The notes: generated by a model not told the origin, from the letters alone. Shown: positions 8,190 to 17,032, counted from the stretch's first letter. The stretch is DNA of 64,000 bases from Filimonas effusa (GCF_004118675.1 NZ_SDHZ01000003.1:124001-188000); one strand, 5' to 3'. Made by a program: numbers and translations.

Positions 8190-9308
8190 ATGACGGATGA
8201 AGATAAAATGACGGAACTCTACCGGCTGATGACCGAAGAGATACTGGGAACGATAAGCAGCGCCGATGGCGAAAAGATGAATCGTTTACTCCAGGAAGAA
8301 TGGGCACGCAAGGAATGGGATAAGTTTCATAAAGCATTTGAAAGTGAAGATGCGCTTGACAAAGTTGCGCTGCTCATAAAAAAGGAAGCTGTTTCGCGTG
8401 AGGCCGCTATTGCAAGTTCGACCAAGAACCGCAGGCGTTTGCTTACCGTTACGCTGGTCAGCACTTTATTTGTGGTGCTGGTTACGGGCGCCTGGTTTTA
8501 CCTGAACCGGAATGCATTGGCAACAGCGCCTCCTGCTTCGGCAGTAACCCTTCAACTTGCCAGCGGTGAGAACATCGATCTTACCAATACCACACGTTTT
8601 GGTTCGGGGCATGCACAGTTTTTCAATGATACTGCATCGGATGTACTTTCTTATACACTGAGCCCGGATGCATCCAGCGCCGTGAATGTATTAAAGGTGC
8701 CGGACGGCAAACGTTATAACCTGCGCCTGCCCGATGGTACGCAGATAGCGCTTAATGCTGCAACACAACTTTCTTTCCCCGCCTATTTCAATAGTCATGG
8801 GCGTGAGATCACCATTCACGGTGAAGCTTTTTTGCAGGTAGCCAAAGATGCTGCCCGCCCGTTTGTTGTTCACCTGGCGCATACGGATATAGAGGTATTG
8901 GGTACCAGCTTTAATGTAAATTCGTACGATACAACGTCGGTTAAGGTTTCGCTTCGCGAGGGCGCCATCCGTCTTGCTTCGGGCACCAAAAGTATTTTGC
9001 TCCAGCCTGGTTCGCAGGCAATTGTTTCGCCCCGTCATGATATTGCCGTTCAAACTATTCCTTCTGAAGAACTGAAATGGTTACAGGGCCAGTATATCAT
9101 GGATAATACGCCGCTGGAAGCGCTGACGGTTATTTTTCCCGACTGGTTTGGCATTCCTGTTATCATTGACGATAGTTCTTTAAACCAGCGCCGTTTCAGC
9201 GCCACTATTTTGCATAATGAGCCTATAGACAGCTTTCTGCCCCGGCTTCAAAAGGCTGCCAAAGTGCAGGCTTATTACCAGGGGAAGACGTTGCATTTGA
9301 AGAATTGA
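8190..9308 (+). CDS. FecR-family anti-sigma factor without adjacent sigma gene
   Basis: A 372-residue FecR-like protein from ATG 8190; a TTG at 8181 is in frame but less likely. It has a cytoplasmic N-terminal part (MTDEDKMTELYRLMTEEILG), a membrane helix near residues 92-112 (LLTVTLVSTLFVVLVTGAWF), a FecR domain (VPDGKRYNLRLPDGTQIALN, then VLGTSFNVNSYD) and a C-terminal DUF4974-type domain. Unlike the gene at 6690 it has no ECF sigma gene before it, and a terminator isolates it from the upstream pair. Its C-terminus is close to that of the partial protein at the left edge, so the two are recent paralogues. It may serve a sigma factor encoded elsewhere, or act on the one at 6139. Confidence 0.88.
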   Translation: MTDEDKMTELYRLMTEEILGTISSADGEKMNRLLQEEWARKEWDKFHKAFESEDALDKVALLIKKEAVSREAAIASSTKNRRRLLTVTLVSTLFVVLVTGAWFYLNRNALATAPPASAVTLQLASGENIDLTNTTRFGSGHAQFFNDTASDVLSYTLSPDASSAVNVLKVPDGKRYNLRLPDGTQIALNAATQLSFPAYFNSHGREITIHGEAFLQVAKDAARPFVVHLAHTDIEVLGTSFNVNSYDTTSVKVSLREGAIRLASGTKSILLQPGSQAIVSPRHDIAVQTIPSEELKWLQGQYIMDNTPLEALTVIFPDWFGIPVIIDDSSLNQRRFSATILHNEPIDSFLPRLQKAAKVQAYYQGKTLHLKN

Positions 9309-9359
9309 AGATTAATAGCGGAAAGCTGTAGCTGCCATTCTTAATACACGGCAGATGGC

Positions 9360-11777
9360 CTATAGTTCAACCGACAGTTTCACACCAAAATTTCTTCCCA
9401 TACCAAAGACACCGGTGCGGCCGGTAGCCGGGTTTGCAGCAGTGTATTTTAAACGGCTGAGATGGTTTTGGTAGGCGATATCGGCCAGGTTGAAGGCGTT
9501 AAATGCAAGAGAAAAAAGTTTATGTTTTTTGCTGTTATAAATATCGGCGCCGACGCCTGCATTTAATAACCAATAGCTGGTTGTAGGCGTTTCGGTATTA
9601 TATGCCGTGAAGGCGTTACCCTGGCGCAGGTTGTAATCGCTTTCGAGGCGGATGTACAGGTTGCGCAGGAATTTTCCTTTGGGCAGGAAATCGCCGCGCA
9701 GTTCCGACAAGAGCCTGGCCGGCGGGATCATAGGCACGTTACGTGTACCTTCCGTTTCATTGGAGAAACGGGCGCGGGTATAGGCAAAGGTATTGGCGAT
9801 ATGCAGCCAGTCTAACGGATGCGGGTGCAGATCAACCCGGATCTCACCACCGCAGAGGCTGGCATCGCGCTGGTTGAAGCGGTAAACGGTAAGCGCATCG
9901 CCTGTTTCAGGATCGATACGTATAGAATCGGCTCCTGCATTGTTTATGACCTTTTCATAAAAGATAAAGCGGTTGATGCGGTTGTAGAAAACCGATGCAG
10001 ATACAGATACATGGTCGGAGTTCCACTCTACGCCGGCATCGGCCTGGAGGCTGGTTTCAGACTTCAGTGTTGTATTTCCCGATTCAAACCTGCGGGTGCC
10101 TTCGTGTGCGCCGTTACTTCCCAGCTCGGCCATATTAGGTGAGCGGAAACCGCGGGCTATATTCAGCTTAAGGGTTGTTCGCGGCGTAAGGGTATAGCTG
10201 GCGCCGATGCTGCCGGAGATATTACCATAGTCTTTTGTGAATGCCACAAAACGCGGATCGCCATTGTCATCGATCATTGGTTTGCTGTTGATATGGCGAT
10301 GATCGTAGCGGATGCCGCCGCTTACAAGCAGGGCATTATAGGTGTATTGAGTAAACATAAAGCCACCGATATCGAAAAGATCGTAATCGGGGATGATCAC
10401 TTCTTCGGCTTTGTTATTGTTTTGCTGGAACATACCCGTGACGCCCATGCTTGTTTTCCAGTGGTTACGTTCGGTAAGATGATACTTCAATGCATAGTTG
10501 ATCGTCTGCAGCTGAAACCAGGCTTCGGGCGTACCTGTCTCCTGTGCACCATATTCCTGGCGCTGGTTGCGCTGGTATGCCACCGTGGCGGCAAAAGTAT
10601 TGCTGCCCAGGCGGATATTGTTATCCCATATGAATTTGAGGTGACGGATATGCTGGTAAGGTCCGTAAGGACGCAGTCTTTTGAAATCGGCATCTGAAGC
10701 CGGCGATTCATTGCCATCGCTATCAGTTTTCAAAAAGGCGCCACTGTTATCGCGCTCCCCTTCTACCATGCCTATACGCTGGTTAAAATGGCTGGCCATA
10801 AAATGACTATATCCCCATTTTCCATTGTAGCCTAACATGCCGCCGAAATTCTTTTGATCGAATTTGGAATTAAAGACATAACCGTCGTAATGGTTTTTAT
10901 AGTCGTGCGCTCCCTTATAGCTACCATAGGCGTTCCAGTTAAATCCTCTTTGCGTGCCGCTGATGCCGCCGTAGAAACCCCTGAGTCCGTTGTTGCTTTG
11001 ATATTCACTGATGACCTGGCCTTTTACTGTTCCTTCGGGCGCCGGTACGAGCGACTGGATGTTGATGACACCGCCCATGGCATCGCTCCCGTACATAAGA
11101 GACGCGGGGCCTTTTAGTACTTCTATTCTTTGAACGCTGTAGTCATCTATTTCAATGCCATGTTCATCGCCCCATTGCTGCCCTTCCTGGCGCATACCAT
11201 CGTTTACCACTACTACCCTGTTGTAACCCAGTCCGCGGATAACGGGTTTACTGATGGCGGGGCCGGTGGCGATGCCTGACACGCCCGGAACACGTGCGCC
11301 CAATGCGTCGATAATATTGGTGGAACTGGTTTGTAATAGCTGCTGCTGCCGTATTAATGCTACGGGCTGCGGCGATTGTTTCAAACGTGTGGCTGTAGTG
11401 ACACCGGTTACAATTACGCCCTCCTGTTCCACGATGGTGGTGCCAAGGGTGAAGTTGTGCTGTACGTTTCCGTTGATGGTAATAGTGGCTACTGCGCTGG
11501 CATAACCTTCGAACGATACTTCGACCAGGTAAGTGCCTGCTTTGAGCACGGCGGTACGGAAGTTTCCGTTTTCGCTGGTAACGGCTCCCGTTTTCAGGTC
11601 GTAGATAAACACGGCTGCACCTGCCAGTGGCGCACCTGTTTTGCCATCAGTTACGGAACCATACAACCAGCCCGGGAGCAATTGGCGGTTCACTTCATTC
11701 TTTCCCTGTGCATACCCTGAAGCCATTAACAGACAGGTTATTACCGCCAGCAGCAGACATTTCTTCATCATCTCCAT
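9360..11777 (-). CDS. TonB-dependent outer-membrane receptor, possibly metal-importing
   Basis: An 805-residue receptor: signal peptide (MKKCLLLAVITCLLMASGYA), a carboxypeptidase-regulatory-like domain (about 38-120), a plug with RVPGVSG, PVIRGLGYNRVVVVNDGM and RIEVLKGPASLMYGSDAMGG, then a beta-barrel ending in FGVKLSVEL. The plug segment QQWGDEHGIEIDD resembles ZnuD-type zinc/haem receptors, so metal uptake is a reasonable guess. I start at 11777. An ORF extension to 11816 is possible, but a TATGTTTG promoter element at 11793-11800 lies inside it, so the extension is probably not transcribed. It has no STN domain and is divergent from the ECF sigma gene at 11911. Confidence 0.9.
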   Translation of the reverse strand: MEMMKKCLLLAVITCLLMASGYAQGKNEVNRQLLPGWLYGSVTDGKTGAPLAGAAVFIYDLKTGAVTSENGNFRTAVLKAGTYLVEVSFEGYASAVATITINGNVQHNFTLGTTIVEQEGVIVTGVTTATRLKQSPQPVALIRQQQLLQTSSTNIIDALGARVPGVSGIATGPAISKPVIRGLGYNRVVVVNDGMRQEGQQWGDEHGIEIDDYSVQRIEVLKGPASLMYGSDAMGGVINIQSLVPAPEGTVKGQVISEYQSNNGLRGFYGGISGTQRGFNWNAYGSYKGAHDYKNHYDGYVFNSKFDQKNFGGMLGYNGKWGYSHFMASHFNQRIGMVEGERDNSGAFLKTDSDGNESPASDADFKRLRPYGPYQHIRHLKFIWDNNIRLGSNTFAATVAYQRNQRQEYGAQETGTPEAWFQLQTINYALKYHLTERNHWKTSMGVTGMFQQNNNKAEEVIIPDYDLFDIGGFMFTQYTYNALLVSGGIRYDHRHINSKPMIDDNGDPRFVAFTKDYGNISGSIGASYTLTPRTTLKLNIARGFRSPNMAELGSNGAHEGTRRFESGNTTLKSETSLQADAGVEWNSDHVSVSASVFYNRINRFIFYEKVINNAGADSIRIDPETGDALTVYRFNQRDASLCGGEIRVDLHPHPLDWLHIANTFAYTRARFSNETEGTRNVPMIPPARLLSELRGDFLPKGKFLRNLYIRLESDYNLRQGNAFTAYNTETPTTSYWLLNAGVGADIYNSKKHKLFSLAFNAFNLADIAYQNHLSRLKYTAANPATGRTGVFGMGRNFGVKLSVEL

Positions 11778-11792
11778 TTTGTTACAATGTTG

Positions 11793-11800
11793 CAAACATA
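11793..11800 (-). promoter_or_regulatory. -7 promoter element of the TonB receptor gene
   Basis: On the minus strand this reads TATGTTTG, a perfect match to the Bacteroidota -7 consensus TAnnTTTG. It would start transcription near 11788, about 11 bases before the chosen start codon. A TTTG at 11814-11817 (minus) is closer than the usual -33 spacing, so only the -7 box is well supported. Confidence 0.5.
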
Positions 11801-11910
11801 CCACTTTTCCGGTCAAACGCTGTCAACTGAAATCCTGTCTTTTTCCCCTCTCCATTACAATTCCTATCCCTTAAATTTTTTTCGTATATTTAGGACAATA
11901 AACTTATCGC

Positions 11911-12492
11911 ATGACGGAAGAAGCCATCATTACGGGCTGCTTACAGTTTGATCCGATATCACAGAGAGCATTGTACAACAAGTACAGTCCCAAGATGCTT
12001 TCTGTGTGTTACCGTTTTGCGCACAATCGCCAGGATGCAGAAGATATGCTGCAGGAAGGTTTCATAAAAGTGTTTACGCAGATAAGCAGTTTTGAGAACA
12101 AGGGCGTATTTGAAGGTTGGGTACGCCGTATCATGGTGCATACCTGTATCAATTTCCTGAAAAAGCAAAAGAAATTCAGCGATAGCGTAGACCTGAACCA
12201 GGCAGACCAGTACATTCATGTAAGGGAGGAAGCCATTCCTGGTATTATGCAGGCCAAGCAGGTAGTGGAATGTATACGGCTGCTGCCGATAGGCTATAAG
12301 ACAGTATTGAATTTATTTGCGATAGAGGGATATAGTCATAAAGAGATAGCAGAGATGCTTGATATACAGGAAAGTACCAGCCGCAGCCAGTTTACAAGGG
12401 CGCGGACGATGCTGGAAGGCATCCTTATCCGGAAAAAAATTATTGAAAATCCGGCTGGTGATGCAGCGTGGGCGTTGAATTTTAACACTTAG
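11911..12492 (+). CDS. ECF RNA polymerase sigma factor
   Basis: A 193-residue ECF sigma factor. Region 2 is clear (ALYNKYSPKMLSVCYRFAHN, then RQDAEDMLQEGFIKVFTQI with the -10-binding helix, and FEGWVRRIMVHTCINFLKK). Region 4 is IEGYSHKEIAEMLDIQESTS followed by SQFTRARTML. It belongs to the large Bacteroidota ECF groups whose partner is usually a membrane anti-sigma factor encoded next door. The gene 26 bp downstream encodes a membrane protein with a short cytoplasmic N-terminus and is the obvious candidate. A weak -7-like TATATTTA sits at 11885-11892. The divergent TonB receptor may be one target. Confidence 0.93.
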   Translation: MTEEAIITGCLQFDPISQRALYNKYSPKMLSVCYRFAHNRQDAEDMLQEGFIKVFTQISSFENKGVFEGWVRRIMVHTCINFLKKQKKFSDSVDLNQADQYIHVREEAIPGIMQAKQVVECIRLLPIGYKTVLNLFAIEGYSHKEIAEMLDIQESTSRSQFTRARTMLEGILIRKKIIENPAGDAAWALNFNT

Positions 12493-12518
12493 TATATGAA
12501 CTTCTTTGAGTAAGGCCG

Positions 12519-13952
12519 ATGCGTGATTCCCTGTATAATGACGATGATCTCGAGGCTTTCCTGCAGCAGCAGGTAAACAAGCACCGCATGTATGCCTCGG
12601 ATGGTGTATGGCACTCTATACAAGATGCCTTACATGAACGCCGCCGTTGGCCTGCTTTAACCTTTATCTTCCTTTTTATTATCAGTTTACTTGTAGTGGG
12701 CACTTTGCTGGTGAAACCCGAAGAGCATCTTCGTTTTATTCAGCGGACGCCTTACCTGGCTGCGGCCCCGGCGCCTAAAGTGCAGATTGCCGACAGTACG
12801 GTGGTACCGCTGGCTGAGCGTCTTGCCACAGGCACCACCACAGAGCAAACGATCGCCTATGCGCGCCGGCGTATACAAACGGGGATTGTTCCCGTTTCGG
12901 TTCCTGTTTCCAATACGCAGCTGGCCAGTGTCATCACTCATTTTGATGTTACCGCCAATATAGTTCCGGAGCTGTTTCCGCAGCCGGGATTGCATAATAT
13001 TCCTGTTTTTGTACCTGCAGACGATAGTGTTACACAGATAGCCTTAACAGGGGATGATACCCTGGATCCGTTGGGACCATTGCCGGCCCTGATACCTGTT
13101 TTAATGCAGGAGCCTGCGCTGCTCGCGCAAATGCCTGCCAGAGAAGCAGCATCCGACGATACAACAACTGCCGGCGATGCATTTACACCGGCAGAAGAAG
13201 CGCCATTGCCCGAGATAACTGTTACGAAAAGCCGCCCGGGCAGGTGGGATTTCCATTTGTATGTTTCTCCTTCGGCAAGCTTCCGTGCACTGGTAGAAGA
13301 AAAAAACACCAAAGGGCCACAGTATCTTAGTTCGCCACTGGCGCCGAATTATCTTGTAGATGTTAACAGGGTGGTACGTCATACTCCGGCACGGGGCTTT
13401 GAAATAGGATTTACAGTGGGCTATAACCTGAACCCCCAGTTTAGTTTGCGTGCAGGTTTGCAATACAACATGCGCCAGTATAATATAGAAGCCTCTGGTT
13501 ATAGTTATGAGTTAACGCGTATTGCACTGAACGGACAAGATACGATCAGCACCTATACACCCTACCGTAACATAGAAGGCAACTATCCTATTATCCTGCA
13601 TAACAGGTATCATGAGCTGTCGGTACCGGTAGGTATCAACTGGACTGGCTGGCGCAGGGGAAGATGGTCGTGGGGCGTGGGCACAACAGTGCAGCCTACT
13701 TATACATTCAACAAGCAGCCGTTTATCATAAGCAGTGATTTCAAGAACTATGCAAACGGCGCGATGTTAACACGCCGCTGGAACCTGAACACGAGCTTTG
13801 AGATGTTCCTGAGCTATAACACGGGTAATGTACGCTGGCAGATAGGACCGCAGTTCCGTTACCAGCAGTTCTCTTCGTTCAAAAAGGAATACCCGATCAA
13901 AGAATACCTGCTTGACTACGGCATTAAGTTTGGAATCACAACTCCTTTGTAA
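12519..13952 (+). CDS. predicted dual membrane-spanning anti-sigma factor (Dma-like)
   Basis: A 477-residue protein with an unusual order of parts. Residues 1-43 are a charged cytoplasmic segment (LEAFLQQQVNKHRMY, then GVWHSIQDALHERRR). Residues 44-65 are one membrane helix (PALTFIFLFIISLLVVGTLL). Residues 66-240 are a Pro/Ala/Thr/Asp-rich stretch with no obvious fold. Residues 241-477 look like an outer-membrane beta-barrel of alternating aromatic strands (WDFHLYVSPSASF, LRAGLQYNMRQYNI, RWQIGPQFRYQQF). There is no cleavable signal peptide. This matches the architecture of Dma proteins of Bacteroides thetaiotaomicron, which join a sigma-binding N-terminus in the cytoplasm to a barrel in the outer membrane. 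Position 26 bp after an ECF sigma gene supports that reading. Sigma binding is inferred. Confidence 0.7.
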   Translation: MRDSLYNDDDLEAFLQQQVNKHRMYASDGVWHSIQDALHERRRWPALTFIFLFIISLLVVGTLLVKPEEHLRFIQRTPYLAAAPAPKVQIADSTVVPLAERLATGTTTEQTIAYARRRIQTGIVPVSVPVSNTQLASVITHFDVTANIVPELFPQPGLHNIPVFVPADDSVTQIALTGDDTLDPLGPLPALIPVLMQEPALLAQMPAREAASDDTTTAGDAFTPAEEAPLPEITVTKSRPGRWDFHLYVSPSASFRALVEEKNTKGPQYLSSPLAPNYLVDVNRVVRHTPARGFEIGFTVGYNLNPQFSLRAGLQYNMRQYNIEASGYSYELTRIALNGQDTISTYTPYRNIEGNYPIILHNRYHELSVPVGINWTGWRRGRWSWGVGTTVQPTYTFNKQPFIISSDFKNYANGAMLTRRWNLNTSFEMFLSYNTGNVRWQIGPQFRYQQFSSFKKEYPIKEYLLDYGIKFGITTPL

Positions 13953-13957
13953 CTTTG
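13929..13957 (+). promoter_or_regulatory. predicted promoter TTTG-N17-TAACTTTG before the lipoprotein gene
   Basis: TTTG at 13929-13932 and TAACTTTG at 13950-13957 match the -33 and -7 boxes of the Bacteroidota housekeeping promoter with a 17-bp spacer. They overlap the end of the beta-barrel gene. The -7 box ends 4 bases before the ATG at 13962, so a transcript from it would be leaderless or nearly so. The match could be chance inside coding sequence. Confidence 0.45.
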
Positions 13958-13961
13958 CTGC

Positions 13962-14558
13962 ATGATGAAAATGGTTCGCATGCTTGTTCCCGCTTGTATG
14001 GGTATAAGCCTGATTGTTGCAATGGCCTGCAACAGCCCCGCCAAACAACCCGGAACTGTGCCGGTGTACCATAACGACAGCGTTAAGTTTTATCCTGCAC
14101 AACAGTTCCTGCGATCGCAGATAGCGGCTATCAGCACTACTCCTTACTACATTTACAAGATCACTGAACATGATGGAAGGCGGGATTCCATTGCCCTGAA
14201 CCGGCAGGAGTTTCTTGCAGAAACGGCCATTTTTACCAGTTTTTCGTTTGAAGACAGCACGGTTAAAAAATATTATAAAGAAACAGTTTTCGCCGATCAG
14301 AGCATCAATAGCATTACCATGGATTATACTACCCGGAATGCTGCGCTGCCGGTACAATCGGCAGTAGTGCTGCTTGATCCGGAATCACAGAAGGTAAAAA
14401 GGATAATGATGGACATATCGGAGGCAGCGGGCGACAGTGTTGTGACCCATAAACTGGTTTGGAAAACCAATGAAAGCTGCACTATTGTTACCCTTGTAGA
14501 AAGAAAAGGCGCATCCGTTTCGAGCCAGTCGGCCAGAATTGTATGGAACGGGAATTGA
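13962..14558 (+). CDS. lipoprotein of unknown function
   Basis: A 198-residue protein with a lipoprotein signal (ACMGISLIVAMAC, modified cysteine at about residue 23; the second Met at 13965 is an equally good start). The mature part begins NSPAKQPGTVP and is a mixed alpha/beta polar domain I do not recognise. It lies 9 bp after the dual-membrane protein and 19 bp before uvrC, so it may be read from the sigma operon or from its own promoter at 13929-13957. A link to the envelope signalling genes upstream is likely by position, with no direct evidence. Confidence 0.75.
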   Translation: MMKMVRMLVPACMGISLIVAMACNSPAKQPGTVPVYHNDSVKFYPAQQFLRSQIAAISTTPYYIYKITEHDGRRDSIALNRQEFLAETAIFTSFSFEDSTVKKYYKETVFADQSINSITMDYTTRNAALPVQSAVVLLDPESQKVKRIMMDISEAAGDSVVTHKLVWKTNESCTIVTLVERKGASVSSQSARIVWNGN

Positions 14559-14577
14559 TGAGATTTGAAATGAAGTT

Positions 14578-16446
14578 ATGACGGCAACACAATTCCAGCA
14601 GCTAGCACATACCATACCCCTGCAACCGGGTATTTATAAATACTTTGATAACCAGGGTGAGCTATTGTATGTAGGTAAGGCGAAAAGCCTGCGTAAGCGG
14701 GTAAGTTCTTATTTCTCCAAAACGTTCACCAGTTATAAAACGCATGAGCTTGTACAGCGTATTCACCGTATAGAGTTCACGATCGTAGATTCGGAGCAGG
14801 ATGCTTTCCTGCTGGAGAATTCGCTTATCAAGCAGTTTCAGCCGTTCTTTAACATCAACCTGAAAGACGATAAGACCTATCCTTATATCGTCATTAAAAA
14901 GGAGCCTTTCCCGCGGATCTTTCTTACCCGTCGTAAGATCAACGACGGCTCGGAATACCTGGGGCCGTTCACTTCGGCCGGCAAGGTGCGGGAGCTCATT
15001 AATTTCATCAGGCAATATATACCGCTGCGGACCTGCAAGCTGAATTTAAGCCAGGCTAATATTCAGAAGGGTAAGTTCAAGGTGTGCCTGGAGTATCACC
15101 TGGGTAACTGTAAGGGGCCATGCGAGGCATTGCAAACGTTGCAGGACTATGAATCGGGATTGCAGCAGATAAGGCAGATGCTTAAGGGCAACCTGCAGCC
15201 TGTGATCCAGCATTTTGAACAGGAGATGCGTGAAAAGGCAGGCAACCTTGAATTTGAGAAGGCGGAGATGGTACGTAAGAAGCTGGAGCATCTTGAAACC
15301 TACCAGGCGCGTTCGGTTATTGTAAGCAAACATCTTAATAATCTTGACGTGTTCACCTTATTGCGGGAACACGATACAGCCTATGTGAATTACCTGATGG
15401 TGCAGAATGGCACGATTGTTCAAACGCATACGGTAGAACTTGAGATAAAGCTGGAAGAAAGTGACGAGGAGGTGCTGGCGTTTGCTGTAACCAACCTGCG
15501 TGAAACGTTTAACAGCAAGGCTACAGAACTGGTACTGCCTTTTGCGCTTGAATTACCCGATACGCTGATAACGCAAACTATTCCCAAAGGCGGCGATAAG
15601 AAAAAACTGCTGGAACTATCGGCCAAGAACGTGAACTATTTCAGGGAAGAGCTAAAGAAGCGGAAGATATTGCAGCTCGAGGGTAAATCGGATATGGAGC
15701 GGAAGAAGGTATTATACCTGGTGCAGGAAGATCTTCAGTTACCGGATGTGCCTGTTCATATTGAATGTTTTGATAACTCGAACTTCCAGGGCAGTTTCCC
15801 GGTGTCGGCGATGGTGTGTTTCCGCGACGGAGTTCCCAGCAAGGGCGACTACCGCCATTACAACGTAAAAACGGTGGAAGGCATCAACGACTTTGCTACT
15901 ATGAAGGAAGTTGTTTACAGGCGTTATAAGCGTCTTACTGCGGAAGGACAAAGCTTACCCCAGCTGGTGATCATCGACGGTGGTAAAGGGCAGCTTGGCG
16001 CGGCTATGGAAAGCATTCATGAGCTGGGTCTTACCGGCAGTATGACACTGGTGGGACTGGCTAAAAATGAAGAAGAGCTATTTTTCCCCGGCGACAGTGA
16101 AAGTTTGAAACTACCCTGGGACAGTGAAAGCCTGAAGCTGATACGCCGGATCCGTGACGAGGTGCATCGCTTTGGCATCACCTTTCACCGGCAGAAGCGC
16201 AGCAAGGGCACTTTTAAAAATGAACTGCAGGATATAAAAGGTATTGGTGAGCAAACCGCCACACAGCTGCTGAAAACCTTCAGATCGGTGGGTAATATCC
16301 GGGAATTGACGGAACGGGAGCTTACCCGTGAAATAGGCGCTTCGCGCGCCAGGCTGGTATGGGAATATTTTCATCCGGAGGAAGCGGGGCAGCAACCGGC
16401 GTCTATTTTACCCGGGCCCGATGATACAGCACCGGACAAGACCTGA
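14578..16446 (+). CDS. uvrC: UvrABC excinuclease subunit C
   Basis: A 622-residue UvrC, the nuclease that makes both incisions in nucleotide excision repair after UvrA/UvrB locate the damage. All expected parts are visible: the GIY-YIG nuclease domain near residues 14-95 (PGIYKYFDNQGELLYVGKAK), a cysteine-containing segment (VCLEYHLGNCKGPCEA), a UvrB-binding UVR motif near 205-240 (LEFEKAEMVRKKLEHLE), the RNase H-like endonuclease domain with IECFDNSNFQG and VIIDGGKGQLGAAM, and C-terminal helix-hairpin-helix motifs (DIKGIGEQTATQLLKTF). Length is normal for the family. It starts 19 bp after the lipoprotein gene. Confidence 0.98.
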   Translation: MTATQFQQLAHTIPLQPGIYKYFDNQGELLYVGKAKSLRKRVSSYFSKTFTSYKTHELVQRIHRIEFTIVDSEQDAFLLENSLIKQFQPFFNINLKDDKTYPYIVIKKEPFPRIFLTRRKINDGSEYLGPFTSAGKVRELINFIRQYIPLRTCKLNLSQANIQKGKFKVCLEYHLGNCKGPCEALQTLQDYESGLQQIRQMLKGNLQPVIQHFEQEMREKAGNLEFEKAEMVRKKLEHLETYQARSVIVSKHLNNLDVFTLLREHDTAYVNYLMVQNGTIVQTHTVELEIKLEESDEEVLAFAVTNLRETFNSKATELVLPFALELPDTLITQTIPKGGDKKKLLELSAKNVNYFREELKKRKILQLEGKSDMERKKVLYLVQEDLQLPDVPVHIECFDNSNFQGSFPVSAMVCFRDGVPSKGDYRHYNVKTVEGINDFATMKEVVYRRYKRLTAEGQSLPQLVIIDGGKGQLGAAMESIHELGLTGSMTLVGLAKNEEELFFPGDSESLKLPWDSESLKLIRRIRDEVHRFGITFHRQKRSKGTFKNELQDIKGIGEQTATQLLKTFRSVGNIRELTERELTREIGASRARLVWEYFHPEEAGQQPASILPGPDDTAPDKT

Positions 16447-16543
16447 TCAAGTAAGCTTTATCGTAAAAAAATTATAACCAGCCGGAGGTGGCTTTTACAA
16501 TCAAAAAAAACTATAACAAACGGGAAATGGTATAAAAAAAAGA

Positions 16544-16573
16544 GGGGTCTGGATAGACATCCGACCCCGTTTT
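16544..16573 (+). terminator. strong hairpin terminator downstream of uvrC
   Basis: GGGGTC (16544-16549), a bulged T, GGAT (16551-16554), loop AGAC, ATCC (16559-16562), GACCCC (16563-16568), then GTTTT. A run of A before the stem makes it usable in both directions. It lies about 100 bp after uvrC, and it or an unseen site nearer the stop would end the operon. Confidence 0.65.
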
Positions 16574-16841
16574 AAAATCCAATATCCTATGAAAAACCGA
16601 GTCAAAGATAAGGAGATATTGATACCTTCCAAATTTTATATAAACTATTTTTTTTGCTTTAATCATAATTAAATGTTTTTGCAGCAGAACAGTAGCAATA
16701 TTAAAAGCATCCGTATTTAAAGGTATTTGGTGGCCCCCATACCCAGTTTTAAAGTTCCCCCTATACCGGTTTTCTATAAAAGAAGACATCCGGTAAAGAC
16801 AGTAAAAGTATCGGTAGAAATAGATACTAATTTATTTTTAC

Positions 16842-16930
16842 TTAGAAACAGGAACTGCTAAAACGTTGCATTATGCCTTTAGCAGGTATTAGCAGCTTAT
16901 CGTTCAACAGTACCTGCAGCAGTTCTAAAA
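16842..16930. other. structured non-coding element with nested inverted repeats
   Basis: GAACTGCT (16852-16859) pairs perfectly with AGCAGTTC (16918-16925). Inside it, GCAGGTA (16882-16888) pairs perfectly with TACCTGC (16911-16917), so the two 3' arms abut. An alternative pairing TGCTAAA (16856-16862) with TTTAGCA (16878-16884) would compete. It lies in a 644-bp AT-rich gap (16447-17090) that holds no convincing gene. It could be a small RNA, a regulatory RNA or a protein-binding region; its strand is not clear. Confidence 0.35.
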
Positions 16931-17032
16931 TTTACCACAAACGCAGCAGCATACCAAACATACAAGGTTAACCGGATACGTGCAGAAGGCACGGGTAGCA
17001 TTTAAGAGCGCCATCTATTTAAGCCAGGCAAT

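Noticed and set aside
11778-11816. Longer N-terminus for the TonB receptor
   Set aside because: It precedes the signal peptide with extra residues and contains the predicted promoter box.
16511-16789. A 92-codon minus-strand open frame in the uvrC-gldN gap
   Set aside because: It starts in AT-rich DNA, runs through the uvrC terminator hairpin, and its product has no recognisable feature or neighbour link.
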